Source of the DNA: Cyanobacteriota bacterium
GTDB lineage: Bacteria > Cyanobacteriota > Cyanobacteriia > Phormidesmidales > Phormidesmidaceae
DNA length: 5,838 nucleotides
Assembly (NCBI GenBank): GCA_027483425.1
Contig: JAIXUR010000217.1
Coordinates: 1-5,838, forward strand
Reading direction: 5' to 3'
Shown: one piece after another, positions 1 to 5,201 of the stretch
Layout: each line of letters begins with the position of its first letter
Position numbering within the stretch: position 1 is the stretch's first letter
Made by a program: the position numbers and the translations under genes
The notes under the pieces: model-generated
Database searches by the model: none
Told to the model about the DNA's origin: nothing
What the model saw: only the letters and a program-made list of their open reading frames with translations

Positions 1-33
1 GTGGGTACGGTGCGGGTGATTCCGGCGGATTAG
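1..33 (+). CDS. C-terminal tail of an upstream gene (partial)
   Basis: Frame 1 is open from the left edge and reads VGTVRVIPAD followed by TAG at 31-33. The other two forward frames stop at 17 and 51. The third positions are G/C-rich like the neighbouring genes, and the stop sits about 125 bases from the end of the convergent oxygenase gene, as expected for the end of a rightward gene. Ten residues are too few to suggest a family or function. A chance open stretch of this length cannot be excluded. Confidence 0.35.
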   Translation: MGTVRVIPAD

Positions 34-158
34 GGCCGGGGGCTATCGGCTGAATCTAGGAGAATTCTGGCAACAAAAATACCGAAGAATTTTGATTCCT
101 GGCCAGGGCACAGGGCTCCGCGCCCCTACCGGGGGTATCTTCTTTCCCAGAAATCTCC
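34..158. other. Convergent intergenic spacer with small inverted repeats
   Basis: This is the gap between the presumed end of the left-edge gene and the end of the Rieske oxygenase gene. It contains several small symmetric elements: AGAATTCT at 61-68, CCTGGCCAGG at 98-107, a GGGC/GCCC pair (113-116 with 122-125) and CCCC-TACC-GGGG at 123-134. No reading frame with coding character is seen. The middle part (about 60-98) is much more A/T-rich than the flanking genes, which fits an untranslated region. Confidence 0.5.
74..134 (-). terminator. Possible terminator region of the Rieske gene
   Basis: Read leftward after the oxygenase stop codon, the transcript meets a GC hairpin (CCCC-GGTA-GGGG, 134 to 123), then the palindrome CCTGGCCAGG (107 to 98). 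It ends in a weak stem, AAAAT with ATTTT around a TCTTCGGT loop (93 to 76), which runs into a U-rich stretch, TATTTTTGTT. No single element is a classic strong intrinsic terminator, because the GC stem and the U tract are separated. It is called on position and the U-rich end only. Confidence 0.25.
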
Positions 159-1568
159 CTACTTCTTGGCCTTGGGATCGGGGAGGTTGCGGGGGGGGAT
201 CGCGCGGCCTTTGTAAAATTGACGTTCTAAACGGCCCAGGCCGGCCCAGGCTGTGGCGCTACCCAGGGGCAGGATCGCGAGCAGACTGGCGACGAGCCCC
301 GTCAGGCTACCCGTGGCAACGGCAACGGGAATCAGCGACCAGCCTAGGGCACTGAACCCGAGCAGGCCCCAGCGCAGGGCCTGAAGGCGGCGGAGGGCGG
401 TGCGGCAGCTGTGGCAGTGCTGGGTGTGGGAGTGGTAGCGGTCGAGCAGGGCCTCGGTGGTCAAGGCGGGGCCTAGGCTCTGGCCTGGGAAGGGGTCGGC
501 CTCGAAGGTGCTAACCCAGTTGCGAAAGGCCAGCACGTAGCGATCGGCCTGGGTCGGTAGGTAGCAGGCCTGGGCATAGGGTTGACCTAGTTTCTCCAGC
601 TGACGCTCCTGGAGGTGGAGAAAAATTTGGTCGTCTTCGAGGACGCCGTTGTTGCCAATGTGGCTAAACCATCGCGGGGTAAGGCCCAGAATGGTGGCGG
701 GCAGCTTTGAGGAAAATTTGAAGGGAAAGCGGGCAAACAGGCGACACTCACCCTTACGTATGGGGGTGGCGTAGACCACGGTCAGGGTGCGCCCAAACTG
801 CTGGGAGGTGAGGTCGTGGTACATCAACGCTGGGGCGATGAAGGTGGTGTGCTGGCTGCCCAAGGTGCCCTTGCGGGGGCCTTCGGGCCACAGGCCTTGA
901 AACCCGGCTTTGCCCGATTCCACCACCTCCATGACCATGGGGGCCGCGTTTTCTCGCTTGCCCACGGTTTTGTGGTGGGTGTAGGGAATGTGGCTGGCGT
1001 CCAGCACATTTTCAAGCAGGGTGAGGGCGTCGTAGGGCAGATCGCGAAAGGTGTTGAGCATGACCCAGCCGTCGGGCTCGGCGTCGACGGGGCCGATGAT
1101 CGGTACCTCCACGAGGGGGGCATTGTCGGCCTGGCCGGGGTAGACAAACAGCAGCCCCTGGCGCATCGCCGTGGGCAGGGCCAGGGCACAGGCCCGCGCC
1201 GACTGGTGCGCCCCGGTATCGATCGGCTGTTGGGGAATGTGGGTGCAGGCCCCGTCCCCAGCGAAGGCCCAGCCGTGGTAGGGGCATTCCAGCTCGCCGT
1301 TTTCATTCACCCGGCCCTCGGAAAGGGGGGCGAGGCGATGGGGGCATTGGTCTTCAAATACGCGCCAGGCCTTCCCCTTGGGGTCCCACCAGATGACGAT
1401 GCCCCGGTCGAGCAGGGTGAAGCGGGTGGGGCGAGCGGGGTCGAGGTCGTCCAGGTAGGCGACGGGGTACCAGGCCTCTGCCCAGTCAAATCGATCGGGG
1501 TCGGGGCCTCCGGCGGGGAGCGGGGAGGCAGCGGCCGTGGACTGGGGGGCGATCGCAAGGGAGGTCAT
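159..1568 (-). CDS. Rieske [2Fe-2S] non-heme iron oxygenase, PAO/TIC55/PTC52-like
   Basis: 469 residues. The N-terminal Rieske domain carries the cluster ligands C75 and H77 (CPHR) and C95 and H98 (CPYHGW). The catalytic domain has the mononuclear iron motif ENVLDASHIPYTHH (186-199), giving D190, H193 and H198, and an acidic EDDQ at 311-314 where this family supplies the third iron ligand. Near the C-terminus there is a CHSC motif (385-388), then a hydrophobic stretch at about 400-445 that probably forms one or two membrane segments, and a basic tail. This order matches pheophorbide a oxygenase, TIC55 and PTC52 of plastids and their cyanobacterial homologues, whose CxxC is a proposed thioredoxin target. 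The substrate cannot be read from sequence; a chlorophyll-type or other aromatic compound is only an inference. Electrons would come from ferredoxin. The ATG at 1568 has no clear Shine-Dalgarno sequence. All key residues are intact. Confidence 0.92.
   Translation of the reverse strand: MTSLAIAPQSTAAASPLPAGGPDPDRFDWAEAWYPVAYLDDLDPARPTRFTLLDRGIVIWWDPKGKAWRVFEDQCPHRLAPLSEGRVNENGELECPYHGWAFAGDGACTHIPQQPIDTGAHQSARACALALPTAMRQGLLFVYPGQADNAPLVEVPIIGPVDAEPDGWVMLNTFRDLPYDALTLLENVLDASHIPYTHHKTVGKRENAAPMVMEVVESGKAGFQGLWPEGPRKGTLGSQHTTFIAPALMYHDLTSQQFGRTLTVVYATPIRKGECRLFARFPFKFSSKLPATILGLTPRWFSHIGNNGVLEDDQIFLHLQERQLEKLGQPYAQACYLPTQADRYVLAFRNWVSTFEADPFPGQSLGPALTTEALLDRYHSHTQHCHSCRTALRRLQALRWGLLGFSALGWSLIPVAVATGSLTGLVASLLAILPLGSATAWAGLGRLERQFYKGRAIPPRNLPDPKAKK
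1549..1556. repeat. HIP1 octamer
   Basis: GCGATCGC, the highly iterated palindrome of many cyanobacterial genomes, lies in codons 5-7 of the Rieske gene. Confidence 0.85.
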
Positions 1569-1584
1569 GGGCTAAGTCCGGGCA

Positions 1585-1602
1585 GTAAAGCATTCTCTTT
1601 AC
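1585..1602. promoter_or_regulatory. Inverted repeat GTAAAG-N6-CTTTAC upstream of the Rieske gene
   Basis: Perfect 6-base arms (1585-1590 and 1597-1602) flank CATTCT, centred about 25 bases upstream of the oxygenase start. The short A/T-rich arms and even spacing resemble an operator more than a terminator. It does not match the NtcA consensus GTA-N8-TAC, because the spacing here is GTA-N12-TAC. Position is the main evidence; the regulator is unknown. Confidence 0.3.
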
Positions 1603-1667
1603 ATTTTGCAACATTTTTCGGCGTCTAGGCGGCGGGCCACTCCCACTCCCTGGCCAGTGACTTGCGA

Positions 1668-2159
1668 TTACGCCGGGTCTTTCGGTGACTTTGCCGGTGA
1701 CTCTTTTGGTGACGGCGGCTGACGAATCGGTAGGGGAATCCACTGAGGTGATGCACTGACGTCATCGATGCTAGGGGCGAGCAGCCGCCAGTCGGCTTGG
1801 GTGCTGCCCCGTTGCAGGTAGATATCAAACGCTCTCACTTGGCGGCGTTGGGACGAGGTGAGACCGCCGCCTTTGAGGTGGTAGGTGCCCACCACCTCGA
1901 CAACAGGTTGATTGTCTAGGCTGGTCCAGTGATGGTCGCGAATGCGAATGCCGCTGACCTGGGCTAACCCGGCCGCCCCGGCGGCGGGGGCGAGTTCACG
2001 GTAGAGAATAGTCTGGGTTTGGGTCAGGGTTTGGGCGATCGCGCCTTCGATCACCGCCCTGGGCGGTCTGGGGTTGACTAATCCGCACCCCCACAGCGCG
2101 AGACACAGTACCAGCAGCACTACCCCTCGGATAGGTCGAATCGATGCTATGAACCCCAT
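1668..2159 (-). CDS. Small probable lipoprotein, function unknown
   Basis: 163 residues. The N-terminus has arginines at 8 and 11, a hydrophobic core (about 12-22) and LWGC at 22-25, which reads as a lipobox with C25 as the lipidated cysteine. Tryptophan at -2 is unusual for a lipobox, so lipidation is likely but not certain; otherwise the segment is an uncleaved anchor. The mature part (about 33-130) looks like one compact alpha+beta domain, starting with an amphipathic helix (IEGAIAQTLTQTQTIL) and continuing into strands such as PVVEVVGTYHL. The end (141-163) is a low-complexity Pro/Lys/Ser tail. I do not recognise the domain. The ATG at 2159 is supported by GAAGGGG (2173 to 2167) with 7 bases of spacing. 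The gene lies 99 bases upstream of the Rieske gene on the same strand, so co-transcription is possible. Confidence 0.75.
   Translation of the reverse strand: MGFIASIRPIRGVVLLVLCLALWGCGLVNPRPPRAVIEGAIAQTLTQTQTILYRELAPAAGAAGLAQVSGIRIRDHHWTSLDNQPVVEVVGTYHLKGGGLTSSQRRQVRAFDIYLQRGSTQADWRLLAPSIDDVSASPQWIPLPIRQPPSPKESPAKSPKDPA
2035..2042. repeat. HIP1 octamer
   Basis: GCGATCGC lies inside the lipoprotein gene, encoding part of the first helix of the mature domain (EGAIAQ). Confidence 0.85.
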
Positions 2160-2232
2160 GGGGCATCCCCTTCAGATTTAGACTTGCCCTGGCTGAATTC
2201 GCCCTGGCCGATGGCCGGTGCACGGCATTAGG

Positions 2233-2238
2233 ATCATA
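2233..2238 (-). promoter_or_regulatory. Candidate -10 box of the lipoprotein gene
   Basis: The minus strand reads TATGAT, five of six matches to TATAAT, about 75 bases upstream of the lipoprotein start. The region 16-18 bases further upstream is GC-rich and has no recognisable -35, so this is a weak call. Confidence 0.2.
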
Positions 2239-2379
2239 CTATCGATGCCATCCTCGCCGCCGTCTGCCAGTACTAGCGGCCTGATTTAGCCCATTACTCA
2301 GGGCCAGCGATGAAGACGGGTGCTCGATGAGGGTCGGGCGGTGGCAGGGAAAGCTAAACTAGAAAAACTCCTTGATCTC

Positions 2380-2384
2380 AGGAG
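2380..2384 (+). promoter_or_regulatory. Ribosome binding site of the DUF29 gene
   Basis: AGGAG lies 8 bases before the ATG at 2393. This decides the start: the frame could also begin at TTG 2372, but that codon lies upstream of the Shine-Dalgarno and has none of its own. Confidence 0.7.
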
Positions 2385-2392
2385 ACCGCCCC

Positions 2393-2848
2393 ATGGTCGC
2401 TGAACGGCAAACCCGACCCACTAGCCTATATACCCAGGATTTTGTCGCCTGGGTAGAGCAGACCGTGGCCCAGTTGCAAGCCCACGACTTTGACCACGTC
2501 GATTGGGAGAATTTAATTGAGGAAGTGGCTGATATGTCGCGGCGAGAGCGCAGACGCCTAGAAAGCAATCTCATCGTGATTCTGCTGCATCTGCTGAAAT
2601 GGCAATACCAACCCGACCGCCGCACGGGTAGCTGGAAGAGCAGCCTGCGAGAACATCGCCGCTGGGTTAACCGCGATCGCCAAGATTCTCCCAGTTTGCA
2701 GCCCTACCTAGAGGATAGTTTTAGTGAATGTTACAGCAATGCTCGCGACCAGGCCGCCGATGAAACTGGGCTAGAGGTGGATTGCTTCCCTCTGATCTGC
2801 CCCTACAGGATTGAACAAGTGCTGAACCCAGATTTTTTGCCCCAGTAG
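2393..2848 (+). CDS. DUF29 domain-containing protein
   Basis: 151 residues from the ATG at 2393. The whole protein matches the DUF29 pattern that recurs in cyanobacteria. The N-terminal element is YTQDFVAWVEQTVAQL (13-28), followed by the HVDWENLIEEVADM block (35-48) and the basic helix RRERRRLESNL. The hallmark LLHLLKWQYQPDRR (64-77) comes next, followed by SW, DSPSL (98-102), AADETGL (121-127) and a FPLICPY...PDFLP end. Nothing is missing, and the length is typical for a single-domain member. It is soluble and predicted mostly helical, with no signal peptide. The function of the family is not established; it is common as many dispersed copies per genome. The gene stands alone, convergent with the ABC permease gene and divergent from the lipoprotein gene, so its context gives no functional clue. 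Confidence 0.93.
   Translation: MVAERQTRPTSLYTQDFVAWVEQTVAQLQAHDFDHVDWENLIEEVADMSRRERRRLESNLIVILLHLLKWQYQPDRRTGSWKSSLREHRRWVNRDRQDSPSLQPYLEDSFSECYSNARDQAADETGLEVDCFPLICPYRIEQVLNPDFLPQ
2673..2680. repeat. HIP1 octamer
   Basis: GCGATCGC lies inside the DUF29 gene, encoding the NRDRQ stretch between the SW and DSPSL motifs. Confidence 0.85.
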
Positions 2849-2857
2849 ATTGCCTGG

Positions 2858-2903
2858 TATAGTCGTAGCCCTCACCCTGAGAACGTTGCCCTCAGGGACT
2901 ATA
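2858..2903. terminator. Bulged inverted repeat between convergent genes
   Basis: In the 110-base gap between the DUF29 and permease stop codons, TATAGTC (2858-2864) can pair with GACTATA (2897-2903). Inside it, CCCTGAG (2875-2881) can pair with CTCAGGG (2891-2897; the G at 2897 can serve only one of the two stems), closing a 9-base loop. The left side has an unpaired stretch at 2865-2874. Its position between convergent genes suggests a two-way terminator, but neither side has a following U tract, so it may act by structure alone or with Rho. Confidence 0.4.
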
Positions 2904-2927
2904 GGTATCCCAACGGAACTCGAGGCT

Positions 2928-2950
2928 GGATCTCGTTCAGGGGATCTCGT
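2928..2950. repeat. Short direct repeat GGATCTCGT
   Basis: The 9-mer GGATCTCGT occurs at 2928-2936 and 2942-2950, 14 bases apart, just beyond the end of the permease gene. It is exact but short. It may be a chance or slippage product; no function is suggested. Confidence 0.35.
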
Positions 2951-2958
2951 GCAAACCT

Positions 2959-3999
2959 CTACTTCAGAGTGCGTGGGTCAAGGGCATCCCGTAGGCCATC
3001 GCCGAGGAGATTAAAGGCCAGGGAGGTAATCACAATTAAAATGGCCGGGGGCCATACCAGCCAGGGCTGGAGCACCAAAATCGAGGCGTTGGTTGCCAGG
3101 GTGAGCATGTTACCCCAGGAGGCATCGGGCTGCTGAATGCCTAAGCCAATAAAGCTCAGTACCGCCTCCGCCAGAATAAAGCTCGGGATCGCCATGGTGG
3201 CGGCAATAATGCCGTAGGTCGCCGTTTGGGGCAGGACATGGCGGGTAATGATGTACAGGGGTCGCCCCCCCATCACCCGGCTGGCCTGGACAAAGTCTTG
3301 CTCTTTAATCGAGAGCACCTGGCCCCGAATCACCCGAGCCAGGCCCGCCCAGCCCACCAGCGACGTAATCAGAATAATTAACAAGAACCGCTGGGTGCTC
3401 GAGATACCCGCCGGCAGCACCGCCGCCAGGGCCACCAGCAGGTAAATACTGGGGATGGTCATCAGCACCTCGACCAGGCGCATCAATACCGCATCCACAG
3501 CGCCGCCAAAGTATCCGGCCAGCCCTCCCACCAGCATGCCGAGGGGAAAGGAGATGGCGATGCCAATCAGCCCGACGCTGAGGCTGACCCGGCTGCCGTG
3601 GATGAGACGACTGAGCTGGTCACGGGCCTGCTCATCGGTGCCCAGCAGGTTGAGCTTCCCTGGCCCAGCGGTGTCAAACAGGGTCAGTCGGCCCTGGTCG
3701 TTGCGGTGAAAGATGCGAATGGCCGAGGGCTGGGTGCGATCGACAATGATCTCTCGCTTCCCGGTCTCCAACTGCACTGGCCCCTGGGTGGTGGGATAGA
3801 CATGGGGAAAAAACTTACCCGTGTCGGCGTCGCGCCAGTACACCTGGGTGGGTGGCAGCAGCGACCCATTGGGCTGGGCATCGTAGGGGCTATAGGGGGC
3901 AAAAAAGCCGGCCCCCAGGGCCACGGTGTAGAGGGCGATGAGTAGGATCGCCCCCAGCTGAGCCAAACGATTGGTTTTAAGCTTGCGCCACCAGGTCAT
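2959..3999 (-). CDS. ABC transporter permease, DppC/OppC (peptide/nickel) family
   Basis: 346 residues, an inner-membrane subunit of a peptide/nickel-type ABC importer. A first membrane segment lies at about 14-34, followed by a long extracytoplasmic region (about 36-137). The family motif LLGTDEQARDQLSRLIHGSRVSL spans 118-140; it has Ala126 where Gly is usual in the GRD triplet. Further membrane segments lie at about 140-165, 170-196, 204-224, 262-287 and 313-334. The EAA coupling loop, QASRVMGG...RHVLP (238-257), and the C-terminal NLLGDGLRDALDPR are typical. It is longer than the roughly 300-residue E. coli DppC because of the extra loop after the first segment, a variant known among OppC-like proteins. 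It begins 8 bases after the HD gene and has no Shine-Dalgarno of its own, suggesting translational coupling. No other transporter subunit is in the window, so the substrate is unknown. Confidence 0.93.
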   Translation of the reverse strand: MTWWRKLKTNRLAQLGAILLIALYTVALGAGFFAPYSPYDAQPNGSLLPPTQVYWRDADTGKFFPHVYPTTQGPVQLETGKREIIVDRTQPSAIRIFHRNDQGRLTLFDTAGPGKLNLLGTDEQARDQLSRLIHGSRVSLSVGLIGIAISFPLGMLVGGLAGYFGGAVDAVLMRLVEVLMTIPSIYLLVALAAVLPAGISSTQRFLLIILITSLVGWAGLARVIRGQVLSIKEQDFVQASRVMGGRPLYIITRHVLPQTATYGIIAATMAIPSFILAEAVLSFIGLGIQQPDASWGNMLTLATNASILVLQPWLVWPPAILIVITSLAFNLLGDGLRDALDPRTLK

Positions 4000-4007
4000 A
4001 GGCTGAA

Positions 4008-4862
4008 TCAGGTGTGGATTACGGTGTGCTTGTGTTCGTTCTCCACCATAAACACATTTGAGTAGAGGTTAGCAATGATTTGCTTGCCGTCCTGGGTCAG
4101 CGCCAAATAACGCAGCCCGTCTTCAATGTAGGGCGTCACCACATTCCAGTAAAACTTGGGGTAGTTGGTGCGCAGATCGCCGGGGTGTTCGTAGCCCAGG
4201 TGTTTATTTTGGCCGGTTTCCTCAAACTCGTAGAACAGGGCGGCAATTTTTTTCAGGTAGCGGGGGTCGCTGAGCTGGCCGATCAGGTCGGCGGCCCGCA
4301 CCAGCCCAGGGAAGTTCTGGGTATCCTGGTGGTCTTCTTCCTTCGGCACCGGAAACCGAGTCAGCTCGATGTTCTGCTTGATGATTTCGGACTCAATCAC
4401 GGGGTTGTTGCCAAACCGCTCTTCGATGAACTGTTTGCCCCGGTCGACATGGTACGGGGTGAGGGAGGCATCGGAGGCTCCTGGCGACAGCATCACCATT
4501 TCATCGCCCTGGCCAGTGGAGTAGAGGTGATTGCGATCTTGGTCAGCCCGACAGACCCCTTTGACATAGCCAATGTCGTGACAAACGAGGGAAATAATGA
4601 AGTGCATCCAGTCTTTGCAGGTGACGCCCCCCTCCCGAATCTGCTTGCCCCGCAGAATCTCTTGGCCAACGAGGGCCACCAGTATGGTGTGCTCAACGTT
4701 GTGATAGAGGGCATCGCTGTTGGCAATGTTTTCGAGAGCCATGCTGCCTGCCCAGACAATAATGTCTTCGTAGTCGGGGTTTTGGCCGCCGTAGGTGCGG
4801 TGGTACCCGACTCGCAGCTGATCGACAAAGTCACTGATGAGGATTTCGGTGGCGTTAAACAT
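4008..4862 (-). CDS. HD-domain metal-dependent phosphohydrolase, PDE-like motif
   Basis: 284 residues from the ATG at 4862. A TTG two codons upstream (4868) is an alternative start; weak AAGG/CAGG sequences could serve either. In numbering from the TTG, YHNVEH (55-60) resembles the YHNxxH signature of class I cyclic nucleotide phosphodiesterases. HD follows at 97-98 (CHDIGY), and a late Asp, D194, sits in RAADLIGQLSDP, so the likely metal ligands H60, H97, D98 and D194 are all present. The protein is soluble, with no signal peptide or membrane segment. It resembles a cyanobacterial family of HD metalloproteins of unknown substrate (I recall the name Npun_R2479 family, not verified here). Hydrolysis of a phosphoester or nucleotide is inferred from the family. 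The ABC permease gene follows after 8 bases, so the two are probably one transcript. Confidence 0.88.
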   Translation of the reverse strand: MFNATEILISDFVDQLRVGYHRTYGGQNPDYEDIIVWAGSMALENIANSDALYHNVEHTILVALVGQEILRGKQIREGGVTCKDWMHFIISLVCHDIGYVKGVCRADQDRNHLYSTGQGDEMVMLSPGASDASLTPYHVDRGKQFIEERFGNNPVIESEIIKQNIELTRFPVPKEEDHQDTQNFPGLVRAADLIGQLSDPRYLKKIAALFYEFEETGQNKHLGYEHPGDLRTNYPKFYWNVVTPYIEDGLRYLALTQDGKQIIANLYSNVFMVENEHKHTVIHT

Positions 4863-4879
4863 TCCCAAGACCTGCCTTA

Positions 4880-4893
4880 CTCTTTACTTAAAG
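4880..4893 (-). promoter_or_regulatory. GTAAAGAG motif / CTTTA-CT-TAAAG symmetry before the HD gene
   Basis: On the minus strand GTAAAGAG (4887 to 4880) lies 17-25 bases before the HD start and overlaps the small inverted repeat CTTTA-CT-TAAAG (4882-4893). The same octamer lies in the leader of the Rieske gene (1602 to 1595), where it is also half of an inverted repeat. A TTGACT (4899 to 4894) lies next to it but has no -10 at normal spacing. Confidence 0.25.
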
Positions 4894-4897
4894 TCAA

Positions 4898-4917
4898 GCC
4901 GGTACCGTTGAACCGGC
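4898..4917. promoter_or_regulatory. Inverted repeat GCCGGT-N8-ACCGGC
   Basis: Perfect 6-base GC-rich arms (4898-4903 and 4912-4917) flank ACCGTTGA, about 35-55 bases upstream of the HD gene start in the divergent spacer. It could be an operator for the HD-permease transcript, or a hairpin if transcribed. The regulator is not identifiable. Confidence 0.3.
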
Positions 4918-5167
4918 GTCAGCCGTGAGCATGAAAGCTGGCGGAGAGCAGTGACGACTGGGTAGAAGCGACTTCCACCGTAGATTACTTGCTATTACAC
5001 CAAACCTTTACCGTCTGAGAGTGTGATTTGCAGCAGTTAAGCCAGTGAGATGATCCGTATCAGACTCGCACAAATCTCTATAGCCTTGAGAACATAAGCG
5101 ATCCCGAGGATGGCAAACTTTGGGCCATAATGGGTAAGGAAACATTTCGTAATGTTTTGCTGCCCGT

Positions 5168-5173
5168 TATCAT
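5168..5173 (+). promoter_or_regulatory. Candidate -10 box of the adaptor gene
   Basis: TATCAT matches TATAAT at five of six positions. It lies about 30 bases before the TTG 5202 start, leaving a short leader that contains the TGAGGA ribosome site. No good -35 lies 16-18 bases upstream. If translation starts at ATG 5130 instead, this call is wrong. Confidence 0.22.
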
Positions 5174-5188
5174 CCGTTGTCGCCCCTC

Positions 5189-5194
5189 TGAGGA
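5189..5194 (+). promoter_or_regulatory. Ribosome binding site favouring TTG 5202
   Basis: TGAGGA lies 7 bases before TTG 5202 in the adaptor frame, a normal Shine-Dalgarno distance. The only upstream ATG (5130) has no comparable site, so this is the main reason for choosing the TTG start. Confidence 0.4.
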
Positions 5195-5201
5195 TAGGAC
5201 T

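Larger units (their letters stand above)
2160..2392. other. Divergent promoter region (lipoprotein gene / DUF29 gene)
   Basis: Both flanking genes read outward from this 233-base stretch, so it should hold two promoters. For the leftward gene the best -10 candidate is TATGAT at 2238 to 2233; no good -35 hexamer lies at the right distance. For the rightward gene a weak TAAACT lies at 2355-2360, also without a -35. No long repeat, RNA gene or conserved small reading frame was seen. Confidence 0.5.
4863..5201. other. Divergent regulatory region (HD gene / adaptor gene)
   Basis: This roughly 340-base spacer separates outward-reading genes and is visibly richer in A/T than either neighbour. It holds an inverted repeat at 4898-4917, a CTTTA-CT-TAAAG element at 4882-4893 close to the HD gene, and a TATCAT -10 candidate at 5168-5173 for the rightward gene. 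The adaptor reading frame stays open back to 5049, so part of the right side could be coding if ATG 5130 is used. I see no tRNA or other RNA gene, no transposase remnant that I recognise, and no convincing small gene. Confidence 0.5.

Noticed and set aside
1585..1602. Possible NtcA site upstream of the Rieske gene
   Set aside because: The GTA and TAC triplets are 12 bases apart rather than the 8 required by the NtcA consensus.
816..1628. 270-codon open frame on the plus strand opposite the Rieske gene
   Set aside because: The opposite strand encodes a complete oxygenase with all metal ligands. This frame gives a Gly/Val-rich product with no recognisable domain, typical of antisense shadows in GC-rich genes.
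2154..2163. Palindrome CCCCATGGGG spanning the lipoprotein start codon
   Set aside because: With no loop it cannot fold as a hairpin, and it arises simply from an ATG flanked by C and G runs.
3720..3740. Possible fifth HIP1 copy
   Set aside because: The sequence is GCGATCGA, one base off the octamer, so it is not counted.
4080..4928. 282-codon open frame on the plus strand opposite the HD gene
   Set aside because: It mirrors the HD gene almost end to end, and its product has no recognisable motif; the HD motifs on the minus strand are clear.
5110..5130. Six-codon upstream reading frame MANFGP overlapping ATG 5130 as TAATG
   Set aside because: The stop-start overlap looks like a coupled leader peptide, but its GAGG lies directly against the ATG with no spacing, and ATG 5130 is itself the less likely adaptor start.
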